From the NCBI GenBank assembly GCA_003260075.1, contig QLIY01000358.1, positions 15,959 through 79,958 of the forward strand: a stretch of 64,000 nucleotides of DNA, written 5' to 3'. This DNA is from Phallusia mammillata. Taxonomy: Eukaryota > Chordata > Ascidiacea > Phlebobranchia > Ascidiidae. This document shows, piece by piece, positions 12,839 through 24,570 of this stretch (position 1 is its first letter; each line of letters begins with the position of its first letter). The notes beneath the pieces are model-generated. The model worked only from the letters and a program-made list of their open reading frames with translations, was not told the origin of the DNA and searched no databases. The translations under genes were made by a program, and so were the position numbers.

Positions 12839-12945
12839 ATGGGGCCACAGAAGAACCGAAACGCGAAACAACAGAAACGGCCTCAACCGAAGATGCTCTA
12901 GCTGAAAATAATGATAACACAGAAAATGAAGCAGCGGCGACATGA
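12677..12945 (+). CDS. Acidic C-terminal exon of an unrecognised gene, split by a C run
   Basis: A plausible acceptor (ATACGCAG) precedes an open frame that reads TTDPDVTAAEVPDVTAAS and then an acidic stretch up to 12780. After 58 Cs the same kind of sequence resumes at 12838 (DGATEEPKRETTETASTED) and ends at TGA 12943-12945. Both sides are Glu/Thr/Ala-rich, but the C run shifts the frame by two bases, so they cannot be read together as assembled. An AATAAA lies about 170 bases downstream. The 5' exons are not identified. A basic open stretch at 11941-12035 ending in a GT donor could belong to it, but its phase does not fit this acceptor. I do not recognise the family. Confidence 0.45.
12780..12837 (+). 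repeat. Poly-C run, 58 bases, inside a coding stretch
   Basis: Perfect C run between two acidic coding blocks whose frames differ by two bases across it. Confidence 0.95.
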
Positions 12946-13803
12946 GTTGGCCTTAAAATGAATTTATTCTTTTAGATATATAATGATGTTATTTTCTCCC
13001 TTGTTTTGTTTTTCAACCGATTTTTTGTCTTCATTGTGCGCCCTGTCAAACGATTCGAATATTGCCTTTGCCAATTCGATTTATTTGTAAGTCTGCTTCG
13101 AATGTTTTAGCAGTAATAAAACGACCCCGGCAAAACAAAATCCATTACGTTTCGTGAGTTGACATGTAATGATATTCTTAACATAGTCCTGACAGCTTTG
13201 ATTTTCTTTTGTTTAATTCACAGCTCATTTCGCTGTTGTGTCAAGGCGACGCGTCTCGTTCCGTTCATACATATTGCATGAAGCTGTCAGACTGCGATTG
13301 TTGCAAGATATTCGAAGTATAAAACACAACCCAAATGAAAAACTTCGATTTTATTTTTGCGATGTGGTCAAATAAAACAACGATGTCCTTTGGCAATATC
13401 TTGAAGTGTAGATACGTTTTTGGCCCCAGTTCTGGAACGTTCGTTGCAGTAATCAGATGTGACAGCTTTATGGATTTCGAAAGCCAACCATAAATATACC
13501 GAGACATGTTTTAATTTTCGCAAACAAGACTGAAAGCTTTTAGGGCCAGAAACACGAAAATTTGCCCCTTGATAATACTTAATCTAATTTCAAACGTCAC
13601 CTCAATGTTTTGGATCACGCACTTGTTTCGTAAAAGTGATCCTAGGATCATAAGTAGCCGAGCTGTGGATGGCAGCAGGTGTAAGACGCAGGGGTGGGCT
13701 TGTGTAAAATAGCAGAATTGGTTAGACAACCTGATAAATAGATTTTAAAATGTAGTTATTGTGATTTTCTGCCTATATAGTTAGAATTAAAGAATTTTGG
13801 AAA
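12946..13803 (+). other. Intergenic, upstream of the glutamate receptor
   Basis: Carries an AATAAA near 13115 for the acidic-tail gene and the receptor's proximal upstream sequence. No coding exon seen. Confidence 0.55.
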
Positions 13804-15021
13804 ATGTATTTGCTGTTGTTTGCTGCTCTTTCCGCTTTTGTGGCTGATGCGACAAATCAACCGACATCTTTGGTACGAATCGGTAAGTTGCAAAAGTACG
13901 GTTATACTACTAACTGGATCTAAGTGTAATGTTCACATATAGCATAGTCCATGTAACGCTAACTAGTTTTAAGTTGGGCTACTTGGTTTATATATGACGT
14001 AACATGAAAAACAATAGGCTACTAATTTTGACACAAGTTGTTTTTTAAGGCGCCTTGTTCTTAAGCGACGACACAGTGACAAGAAGAGCGCTAAAAATAG
14101 CAGTAAATGATATAAATCGGGAAGACTGGATGTTACGTGGGGCAATGTTGAATGTTGTTGAAAAAAATATTTCCAACAACGATGCTATGAACGCATTAGG
14201 ACACGGTAAGTTGTTTAATGACGTAACGGAATAAAACAGAATAGCGGTTATCCGTCAGGATAATGTATTTGTTTATTTTCGTAATTTATTTCAATCTGAT
14301 TCCATATAGGCTATTTTGGTTCATGTCATGTATTGCGGCAGTTTGGAGTATTTTGGTTCTTAACAAATGTGTTTTCCTTCGTGGGTTTTCTTACTCTTAA
14401 TCAAAGCAATTAGAAACAAGCTGCAGTGCACAAAGTTTACTAACGGACAGTAAATTTATGTGCCAATAAATACACACAGGAAAACGGATACGGTAAAGTG
14501 GGTTCTAGGCTACTGTAAAACTAATTAAAGTTCTTACCCCAAAAAAATTGAATATTTTACCTTTTCACATTTTCTACGTTTTCTTATTTTGTAGCGTGTG
14601 ATTTGCTTGGCATTGGGATGAATATGTTGGTAGCTGTGGTGCCATGCCCAATTTCAATCACACTTCAATCGCTATCGGAGAATACTCACATACCGCTGTT
14701 GAACGTAAGTGAATACACAACAAGAATTATTGCATATATATTTAGCGATATATCTTTCGTTAGCTTTAGTCGTTTTTATCCATTTATTAACGACCACAGC
14801 ATTTTTGTTAAATAAGCAAATAATACTCATAGTAAGTATAAAAAAACACTTTGTTTAACATAAAAAGCGAAAAATCATTTATAAACCAAATATTATTATT
14901 ATTATCAAAAAGTTATGACAACACTTGTTGTTTCTCTGAAAACAATTTAAGTTGGAGAACCAATTATGGCTGCGGCAACACATCACTGCACTAGCTTTTC
15001 GCAATGACGGCCTCATGGCAT

Positions 15022-15088
<67 letters not shown>

Positions 15089-15750
15089 AGCTCTTTAAAC
15101 TTGATACTATGCCTGGCAGCAATAGCTTATATATAGTGTCTGCATGTTTGTCTGCATTAAAATTCAAATGCAGGTTTATCTAACATACACATATCATCTA
15201 GTTGCGCCTGAAAAGCCCAAACTAAGTTGAAGCATCATGCTAAACACTGTGATGATCATTCTTTACTGTTTATGACATCACCATCTATATTGTGAAGTTT
15301 GTTGGGCCTCTTTTCCGCATTGTTTGTACACAGTGGGTGTACAAAAAGTCTGACGCATATGGCTACTAGTTGGGTAATACTCTTACTAGCCCTAAAAAAT
15401 TAGTTTAGAGCAGTTTTGAATTCCAAATATTTAGCAGGCATTTTTACTCAGAAGACATTTTTCATATTTACGTCACGGCCGCCAGTACATGTTTTGTAAC
15501 TTACAAGTTCACGGCCGCCAGTACATGTTTTGTAACTTACAAGTTCACGGCCGCCGGTTGTGCACTCCAGGACTAAACCCTCGAAGTTGTGACAACAATA
15601 ACGAAAATGCATATATTGACTGTGGATAACAAAATGGCACGAACTTGTTAGTTGTTGTCTTGAGGATTGCCTGTACTGCGCATGAGTCAAAGTATATAGC
15701 AGGGGTCACCAAACTTTTTTCACTGCGGGCCGGATAAGTTCTAAAATGAT

Positions 15751-15844
<94 letters not shown>

Positions 15845-18800
15845 GAAGTCAAAAGTGTTTCCAAAATCTAATGTGAGCTCAGATTGTCCGACTGTGACGA
15901 AAAAAATGGTCGATTATTCCACTATACAATTAACAAAGGGACGATTGTTTGCGCACAATTGTATTTGTGATTTAATAAACTGAATTTGAAGAAAATGAAA
16001 AAAAATGTATTCTGTATGACCAACATACTCTCGCAAGGAGTAAATTCGGGTTTAGTGCCTCATTTAAGCTTTCATCTTGTACCGCGATTCTCGCCATTAG
16101 CTATAACCCAACCCGACTAAGATATCTTGTATTTGCATTTTTACAGAAGTGTCCGGACCATTAGTAATTCTTACCCTCTCCATCTGGTAGGCCTACCATA
16201 TGTCCTCGTTTTGGAGGACATGTCCTCCTTTTTAACGAAAAGCAAGTTGTCCTCCAGAGACAATAAAAAAATGCCCAAATGTCCTCCTTTTTTAATGTTC
16301 TGTATTTACTGAATATTGAAATAACAATTGTACCTTTAAAAACGGCCAAAGAGTGTGAGTTGTTGTCATTGTTATTGTAATGAACAATTTATTTCATAGT
16401 AAGTTTAACTTCATCCAAATTGGCCTTTAATAATCGACTGCGTGGAATTCGTCAAATATCTTGTGCTTTTATTTTCTTGGGCACAAATGTCCTCCTTTTT
16501 GTTGATGAAAATATGGTAGGCCTACCATCTGGCCCTTTTGCAAAACTAATTGAGTGGCCCTGAAGCCACGCTTGTATATTGCAGCACAAGTAACAAAAAT
16601 GCAATTGTTTGGGCACAATCGACACTTGTAGTTTAGTCTGCGGGCCGTAGTTTGGTGACCCCTGGTATATAGGCATAACTGTGTACATAAAAGTCTTTGA
16701 ATCGATTCGTTAAATTTAATTACGTTTCAATTATGCAGGTTGTGGACAGCAAATCTTGCCGATCGCCTTCGCGCGGAGAAAGTTACAGTTTTTCGACTCA
16801 ACCCGATACCAACATCATTGCAAATGCAGTAGACGAGTTCATGCAAGCTTCTAAAATCAGAAACTTTGTTATGGTGTACGAGAACGACCGAGGTGAAAAA
16901 AATCAAAAAAGGATGTTTTTTAAACATAAATCTATTTGTTTTGGTTAAAGGTAAAATAAAATAAAAACAATCACAAGACCCAAAATGATCAGGGTAAAAT
17001 ATTTCAAAAGTATTATTTTTTCTTACAGATGCATCGTTTGTACAAGATTTAACATATTTGGTGTCGCAGAGAAGTAAAAACTCACGCTTTCCAGCGAATC
17101 TTTTTGTGCGTTTGGATAGAAACCCAGATAACGAAGGTGATGAAAGATTTCACCAGGCAGCTTCCTATTTGGCCAATTTACTTCATACAAATCACGTGGT
17201 ACAGTTAAGAACTGTTGTTCTGTTTACCAAAGCTGACATTGTCATGAAGTTGATACCCATGGTAAGTTTCCTTTTAAATAAACATCAAACCAATCTCGTA
17301 TTATGTTACTTGACGGTATGTTATGTTAATCAACGCGTCAGTTTTAATGTATACTGACCAATGTAGGCTACTCAGCAGTTACCGCAAAAAAAACAGGCCA
17401 GCAAGAAGTAAAACAAGCACTCCAGTGACAAGTGTTTTGTGTTAAAAACTTAAAACGTTAATAGTGTGTTTGTAGTTACATGCGCTTACACTTGCCGAGA
17501 GTCTTAATGTTCAATGGATCGTTGCGGGAGAATTCATTTTAGCAGAAGACTTGCGGTACCTCGAATCATCAACGACTTCCAAGGTCACAGTAATAAGTCA
17601 ATACGTACCTGAAAATATGAAGATTGTGAAAAGGTTTGTCATCGTATATGCCATTTACAATTAAGTTAGTCATTAAATAGCCTATACGCACATTTAGTAT
17701 GGTCGAAAGCAATTAAATCATACATAAGAAAAAATGACTATTGCTGTTTACCGAACATGATGTAATTTGTAAAATTTGTTTTTGAAGATTCGTCAAGGCG
17801 TGGAATGACGATTTAAACAAAGAAAGATGTTCAACTTGCCCGGAACGCAGAGTTTCAGCATCTGACATACCGGTTTGAAACATTGATTTGTTAGCAAATA
17901 AATTTATTCTTTGCCAAAATGACTCCTGTTTTTAAAAAGTGTAGTAGAACAACTTTGATTACAACTTGACCACAAAAACATATTGAACTAAATCGAAACT
18001 TTTTGCCCATGTATCCCGGGGATGATAAACTAATTTAAGTGTTTTTTTGCTAAATATTTGTAGTTATTTTGTACGCCGGTCCACGATAAAATTTCAGTTT
18101 AAAAAAAGGTCCGCATCAAAAAAGGTTGCCGACCCCTGCTTTACCCCAGCATACAAGTTATGTGCTGAGGTTTTTGTTTCAAAAAAGTTTATCATTTTTG
18201 TTCTAGCCCGTCTTAAAAAAAAACGTATGTAGAGAATTTCAGACGTAATCAATGTTATCATCACTGAATCTTTATTTAAAATCCAAATATTTTCCTAAAA
18301 TGATACAAACTGTCGTGCAGATCGAGGCATTTTATGTGTACGACGGCATCAGCCATGTGGGCAGAGTTCTAGCTCGGGCTTTTATTGATGGAAACTACTT
18401 TAGTCCATCTTCTCTGAGCTGCAATGCAGGGCAGAGGCAGTTTTGGCCTGGTGGCAAATCGTTATTAAAATACATTAAAAAAGTAAGTATTGTTAGCTTA
18501 AGTCTTAAGATTAAGATACATTAGCTTAAAAAGATACAGCCCAAAATTCCTCAAAATGAATAGATGATTTAAAACGTGTATAACTAACATATGAGCAAAT
18601 TAAACTGAAATTCACATTTTTGCAACTGAACGATCACTTTATTTTCAGGTTCAAACTGGCGGCATATTATCAAAAACAAACCTAAGTGGAACTGGTACCA
18701 ATTTAGATGCAAATTTTGCAATTATTCAAAAAGAAAATGGAAAAAATAAGAATTTTGTACGGGTACGCCATTCTTAAAAATACTGTTTTGATAGAGTTTA

Positions 18801-20928
18801 AGTTCGAACCTGACATTGTGGTTTGGGCCTGGGATGGAATCCAGTCCGGGCATATGAACAAAAAATCTTCGGATTAATTCGGGCCTGACTTTACACTTGG
18901 TCATTTGTGCGGTATTTATGACTATAGAAAACTAAATAGGCCTCTTTAAAAAAACGGGTTTGGCCCGGGTTCAAACCCACTGATAACTCTGTGTTGTGTG
19001 CATCTTTCCAGATTTTCAGTGCTCTTTAATTTATGACCGTTTGACAAATGAGATTATCCAACTTCAATGTTTGATTTTTCAGAAATACATTTGGAATCCA
19101 AATACAAGCAACAGTTTCCAAAACGTTTCAAAAGACATCAATGTTACACTTCGTATCGCAACTATCGAGGCAAGTTTTTTTCCTTTTACCAATTTTTTTA
19201 TCGCCGTTGTCAAGATAATTACGCAATGATTTTTTGTTTAGGAAGCTCCATTTGTGACGATACAACGTTCCGAGAATGGTGAAGTGCTTCACTATGACGG
19301 GTTTGCCATCGAACTTATAGATGCTTTGTCTAAACTAGTGGGATTCAAATACGAAATCTATGAGGTTAAGGATCAAAAATATGGTGAACGACTTGCAGAC
19401 GGAGCGTGGAATGGTCTTGTTGGCGACGTTATGCATGGGGTATATAAGACAAAATTGTTAGTTTTGCACTTATAAACACAATATCAACGTAAAATCAAAC
19501 GTCATATAATTTAACAGTTGTGAACGGCCTGTTAAACTTTAGCACACATACCTTTTGACCTAGCACACATACCTTTCGTTTGTTCTTTTCGAACAAACGT
19601 AAATAGTTATAACTGTCATATTTATTGTACTGAATTTATAACCAAAGATGCAACCAAATTTATGTAAAGAAATTGAACTATAAGTTTAAAACAGTGTATA
19701 TATACAGTGTATAATTTATGTTCGAAATTCGGCGTCTGGTTTTATGAACTCCAAACAAATCTTATCAGAAAGCCGACATCGCAGTTGCGGCAATGACCAT
19801 TACTGCCGACCGAGAATCCGTTGTGGACTTTCCAAAACGATTTATGGATTATTCAGTTGGAATTGTGTTAAAACGACCTCACCAAACCGCCGATTTTTTT
19901 TCGTTTGTTGCCCCGTTTCATTCCAGTGTATGGTGAGCATTTTTTCAAAACGATGTGCAACATTTTCAGTGCGACCACCGATTTCTACTTATTTCATTGT
20001 AGGTTTTGTATCATGTGTGCTTTTGTGTTGGTGGTGGTATTCATCTACATTTTAAATCAGGTATGTTACGAAATACTACCTTATAAATTTGCAGTAACCC
20101 TAAAACCGTAAATGTTATTACATGCAGATTAGCCCCAATAGGGTTAAACCCTGGGACAGCGGCGCTGACAAAAAGGATCACATCAGTTTGAGTGCAGTAT
20201 TTTGGTTTGCTTGTGGATCGTTTATGCAGCAAGGTATAGATTTGCTTTTTTAACGGAAATTATTGAAACAGGTTTTCAACTACCAATTAACGTGCCTAAT
20301 CCACTTTTGTTTGAATTTTTAATTTTATTTGTATAGCAGCAATAGGCTAGAAATATGTCTGTATCACGATTTTGATTAGAACGTTTTGTGAGCATTAACA
20401 GGATTTGTAAAAATGAGAGAAACAACGTTCCATAGATTCTTTTTTTTAATTGTTACAAACTTTTTTAGATTATTTTTTTTTAATTGTTACATTTTTTTGT
20501 CGCGGAATAATGTAATAACTTATATGCTAGGCAAAATATACCTGCGTAATACCTGTGTTCTTGTGTTTACCCTTTTGACAGGATCAGAACTGCAAAAAAT
20601 TACAGTACCTGGACGTATAATAATGGGATCATGGTGGCTTTTTACGCTGATTGTTATATCAACGTACACAGCAAACCTGGCAGCTTTTCTCACTGTAAAA
20701 AGGATGGATTTGCCAATTCGATCTTTTCATGATCTTGTGAAACAAACCGATATAAAATATGGAACAGTGTCCGGAACAAGCATTTACAATTTTATTATGG
20801 TAATCAAATTAAAATAATTTACAACAACCTTGGCACCCAACGCTGCACTTGATTTTAATTTAAATTCATGCGCCATCACACAATTACCTATTTGTGTTGG
20901 GATAAACACTTAATTTTTTTTCTATCAC

Positions 20929-21007
<79 letters not shown>

Positions 21008-23400
21008 AAAAAATCATAAGCTGCAGACAGAATGCACACTTTTTCTAAAACGGCTGATCTCTCGTCACCAGCTAAACTGATGAAACCTTATTGCTCGAAA
21101 CAGTGTGCACTGTCTGCAGCACATCATTTACTGGCTTGGTGGTTTACCAAAAAAACATGTTTTGAAAAACAGAATTCAGCGACTATTTTCACAGTTTTTA
21201 ACCGTGGAGTAACTATAACTTTAGTATCATTGGTTAACTTCTGAGATTTATTGCAGAGAAAAGCTGAAGAATCAAGTGATTCCTCCTCTTTTTACAACAA
21301 AATGTCGCGAATGGTCAACGACTCTACAAATCAATTATCGGTTGCCAAGGAGGGATTTGAACGAGCAGAATCTGGACAATTTGCATTTCTTTGGGACGTT
21401 TCAGTTATTGGTAAAGTTGAAAAGGCAAAACCCTGAGAAACTAAAAGGGTATTAAGTCAGATTTAATGCCAAAACCCTGCTTCTGGCTGTCAAGCCGCTT
21501 AAACCATGCATTATAAAGAAATTGAAAACATCCTCAAAAACACATACACGTACACATGAAACAAACTTTAAAATCATATACTTCATGCAGAGCATGAAGT
21601 TATCAACCACCAATCTTGTATGCTTACCACGGTGGGTGATTCAATCTACAACAAAGGATATGGATTTGCTATTCAGCATGGAAGTACGTACCGTGATCCT
21701 CTATCATTGGGGTAATACACATTTAAATACATTTACTTTACACCGTAACCATTACCTCTTCAACGTTAGAATTTTAAAACTGCAAGATTCGGGTGAGATT
21801 GAAACCTTACGCCGAAAGTGGTGGCCTAAATCTGGAAAGTGCTCGGCGAATAAACTTCCTCCTGCAAGCGGTGAAGAATTAACATTGAAGGTAAACTCAA
21901 ACTTTACATTGTCTTATTTGTACTGTATTACGTTGGGTGATGAGTAACGTTTCATCTGAGAAATGCTTTTAAAGGTTTTTTAACCCCTCGTTACATAAGA
22001 TTTGTTCTTTAGCCCCCCCCCCTTACGTTGGGTGATGAGTAACGTTTCATCTGAGAAATGCTTTTAAAGGGTTTTTAACCCCTCGTTACATAACCCCCCC
22101 CCCGTCGCGTTCAAGTGCACGTGAACAAATAAAATACGATACGATACGAAAAAAAATACGATGCGATTTCAGTGAATGTTGTTTTTCTTGTGTGATAGTA
22201 TTTCTTAGTAAAACAAACCACCTTGTCCCATCTTAAAGTATTTAAACCTCATTTTTTAACTGTTACAAAGTTGTAAGCCCAAACCTTAGTCCCAAATTAA
22301 AAAAATAATTACTTAATACGATCTGGACCCGAACATTTTTATGCCTATATTAGGCAGTACAGTTTAAGCACACAGAATTGCATGCTGCATGGCTGTAAGT
22401 CGACAAATCATCATTATTTTTAGACGTTTACTGGGATATTTTTTGTTCTCGCTGGTGGGTTGACATTGGCTTGGATCTTTGCAATCGGGGAAATAGTGTT
22501 TCATGTTTTTAATGGAAAGGACTATCCACCTACCGCAAAAACATTGGTAAAATGTCCTCTGACATGCATTTTTATGATTTATTTTAAGTGTCATAAACTT
22601 TAAAAGATATTTATTCAAATTAATTTAAATGTTCATGTTTGGTTACAGAGGCAGAATGAAATCGAAAAGGGACAAAAGAAAAATGACATTCATGTTACAC
22701 TGAATAAAAAAGAGCTACTTCAACAGCTTGTTGAATATCTGACAGCTGTTAAGGAAAAAGAAAATGATTGGTATACCGAAGTCAACTTATTTTGTCCTAA
22801 TTTTTTTCATTTTCGTTCAGCGTTTATTGTCGATGATTATGTGACACAAAAACAACAAAACAGCATGTGTTTGCGTTTATTACCTGGTACACAATTTTCG
22901 CCGATATATCATTCTGTTCCTTATATTTTCTGCCATAATTCTAAAAGTACTATATAACCAAACTTGTCAGGCAAAACATACTATTTAAAACATATTTTTT
23001 GTTCTTTTATTCTCCAAAAAGATGTTCTATTAGGAAACTCCCGATTTCTGTTGTTCGAAACCCATATGTACCGTGTTTTTCCCCCAGGAACTCGGACACA
23101 ACCGCTGCAAACAATGAAAATACAAAGCAAGAAGATAATTTGATGATCTCTCGCAGCCAAACTGATGTAGACAACAGTGGTCTCCCTGCAATGTTTGAAA
23201 AAGTTTACTGCCCTGCACCACGTCTTGCTTCCGATCAACGTTTTGCAAACGGTTTAAGTCCCTGTTCGCAACATTACAGACACCGACGTCCAAGAGGGAC
23301 ATCTTCATCCAACCTACTGGCATCTATTAGTGAAAATAACAGCGACGATATATTTACCAGTCACACTTTGCCATCTATTTTTAAGAAAAGTGAAGTCTGA
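13804..23400 (+). CDS. Delta-type ionotropic glutamate receptor (GRID-like), complete
   Basis: 21 exons keep phase throughout: 13804-13882, 14050-14205, 14595-14704, 16739-16892, 17029-17261, 17476-17633, 17788-17872, 18321-18482, 18649-18762, 19083-19169, 19242-19439, 19769-19932, 20003-20060, 20128-20233, 20582-20799, 21257-21410, 21591-21711, 21770-21890, 22424-22546, 22649-22770, 23088-23400. The product has 1011 residues; vertebrate GluD1/2 have about 1007-1009. A signal peptide ([16 protein letters not shown]) precedes the amino-terminal domain (to about 440). The ligand-binding lobes hold [15 protein letters not shown] (Arg527) and FAFLWDV (Asp741), matching the GluD2 ligand residues Arg530 and Asp742. 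M1 is about 567-586, the pore loop is [12 protein letters not shown] with glutamine 620 at the Q/R position, M3 holds [12 protein letters not shown], and M4 is about 829-850. Delta-type signatures are [13 protein letters not shown] and LQDSGE before KWWPKSGKC. The C-terminus ends in SEV, a class I PDZ ligand. Delta over kainate or AMPA is my reading from motifs; a tree should settle it. AATAAA lies at 23718. Confidence 0.92.
15023..15087 (+). repeat. Poly-C run, 65 bases
   Basis: Perfect C run in receptor intron 3, directly before sequence that belongs to a dispersed repeat also present near 60.5 kb. Confidence 0.95.
15220..15420 (+). repeat. Dispersed repeat, copy A
   Basis: Shares GTACAAAAAGTCTGAC, GGTAATACTCTT and TTTAGAGCAGTTT, in the same order and spacing, with 60540-60710. 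Two copies in one 64-kb window mark an interspersed family. Confidence 0.7.
15474..15556 (+). repeat. 36-bp minisatellite, about 2.3 copies
   Basis: The unit starting CACGGCCGCCAGTACATG begins at 15474, 15510 and 15546 with period 36. Confidence 0.9.
15753..15842 (+). repeat. Poly-C run, 90 bases
   Basis: Perfect C run inside the outer hAT element, just after its left arm. Confidence 0.95.
16188..16524 (+). mobile_element. Nested TIR element with 8-bp target duplication (inner)
   Basis: 337 bp with inverted ends TAGGCCTACCATAT...ATATGGTAGGCCTA, flanked by CCATCTGG at 16180-16187 and 16525-16532. TGTCCTCC motifs repeat in both arms. The 8-bp duplication fits the hAT superfamily. It lies wholly within the element at 15700-16664, so it inserted later. 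Confidence 0.92.
17995..18138 (-). mobile_element. hAT-like terminal sequence (right end, inverted)
   Basis: Ends GGTTGCCGACCCCTG at 18138. Read on the minus strand it matches 10801-10945 over about 145 bases. It lies in receptor intron 7. Confidence 0.65.
19170..19241 (+). other. GC-AG intron in the glutamate receptor
   Basis: Exon 10 ends ATCGAG and is followed by GCAAGT rather than GTAAGT. The next exon starts after TTTAG at 19242. Only this join gives the expected ATIEEAPFV at the start of the ligand-binding domain. At 72 bases it is among the gene's shortest introns. Confidence 0.88.
20930..21005 (+). repeat. Poly-C run, 76 bases
   Basis: Perfect C run in receptor intron 15. Confidence 0.95.
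21928..22103 (+). repeat. Direct repeat bounded by two C10 runs
   Basis: About 71 bases (TTACGTTGGGTGATGAG...CGTTACATAA) at 21928 recur at 22023. A ten-C run (22013-22022) separates the copies and another (22094-22103) follows. The first copy starts just past the receptor exon ending at 21890. Confidence 0.9.
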
Positions 23401-23415
23401 TTTAAAATTACAGTA

Positions 23416-23483
<68 letters not shown>

Positions 23484-24570
23484 TTTTCGGGATTGTCATT
23501 TAACAAAAACTGTAGTGTAGCATATTCAGTAGTTGATAGGAGACTATAAGCACTCTAACGGACTTAATTTAAAGGACGGCCCATAGCGGAACCCTTGGGT
23601 GGCAAGTGGCGTCTTTGCCCATTGTTTGTCGATTGTGTAAAAATGATATGCTGTCGGCCTGTCGTGAATTTCATGTAACCGTTAACTTTGCTGTAAATTA
23701 TGCTCTGCTACTTTCCTAATAAACAGTGGTTTTGTGAAACGTATCTTTCCTATGTATATACATATTGTCACAAGTTTTGTTTTATTTTTAAAGTGTGGGC
23801 AAATATTTTATTGTCCTCTAATGATGCATGTTATCGTGACCATAATCTATGACAAGACAAATGTGATAACCCATTACGAAACCCATTATCTGCGTGATGA
23901 ACAAACTTTAAAAAGGCACACTGAAATAGCTTTTGTATATGGTCTGCTTTTATTAGTAACGTACTCTTTCGCGTTGTAGATACTATCAGGAAATCTGACA
24001 GGATGTTAAGTGGCGTAAGTTCAAATAACTGACCCGGTATTTCATCTAATAATGCGATGTTTGTGACTGCGATTAAAAGCCCGCTAATCATTGCAAAGAA
24101 AGACTCGCCGTATTATAAGAATTAGGGTCATTGTTGCCATCTTTTTTCGCGTCAAGTCGTTATTTGCTGAAATATCATGATAAGAAATCAGTATGTTTCT
24201 GTTCTAGAGTTGGTTGGATGGTTACGTTTCTATTTTTTGTTCGATTATAATTAAACGCACACATAGTTTGTTAACACAGTTTTTTTCATATTTAAAATAA
24301 ATAATTGTTCTGAAACCGAACTGTTAAAGAGACGTACTTTATGCATTGAATGAATTTAGAAAAGATTGACGCATTGAGAAGTTGTTGAAATCTGTTCCAT
24401 TTGTATCATTGCCGTGAATAACTTCCGGTATAGGGCGCTGTTGAAGTCTGTGGCGCAGCTCTCTTGATTGGCATCCCGTCGCGTTTGATGCCGGCAGATA
24501 GTTTTGATCGACGCACTCTCAGTCGAAGGATTACGTCGGCTTGGTAGCAGTGGTGTGAGAACAGAGCAAA
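23401..24570 (+). other. Receptor 3' UTR and TCF upstream region
   Basis: Receptor polyadenylation signal AATAAA at 23718-23723. The rest (to 24570) must contain the TCF promoter and leader. No other coding exon seen. Confidence 0.55.
23419..23483 (+). repeat. Poly-C run in receptor 3' UTR
   Basis: About 65 Cs, 18 bases after the receptor stop codon and before its AATAAA at 23718. Confidence 0.95.

Larger units (their letters stand above)
15700..16664 (+). mobile_element. hAT-type element with 8-bp target duplication (outer)
   Basis: The left end CAGGGGTCACCAAACT at 15700 and the right end AGTTTGGTGACCCCTG at 16664 are perfect inverted repeats. They are flanked by GTATATAG at 15692-15699 and 16665-16672, an exact 8-bp duplication typical of hAT transposition. 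It has no transposase frame, so it is non-autonomous. It contains a 90-C run and a second complete element (16188-16524). It sits in intron 3 of the receptor. Confidence 0.93.

Noticed and set aside
16127-16312. Short open frames inside the transposons
   Set aside because: No transposase motifs; both strands carry similar short frames.
18780-18990. tRNA- or SINE-like sequence (GGGTTCAAACCC near 18968)
   Set aside because: The T-arm-like block has no matching acceptor, D or anticodon arms nearby. It may be an old repeat, but I cannot support it.
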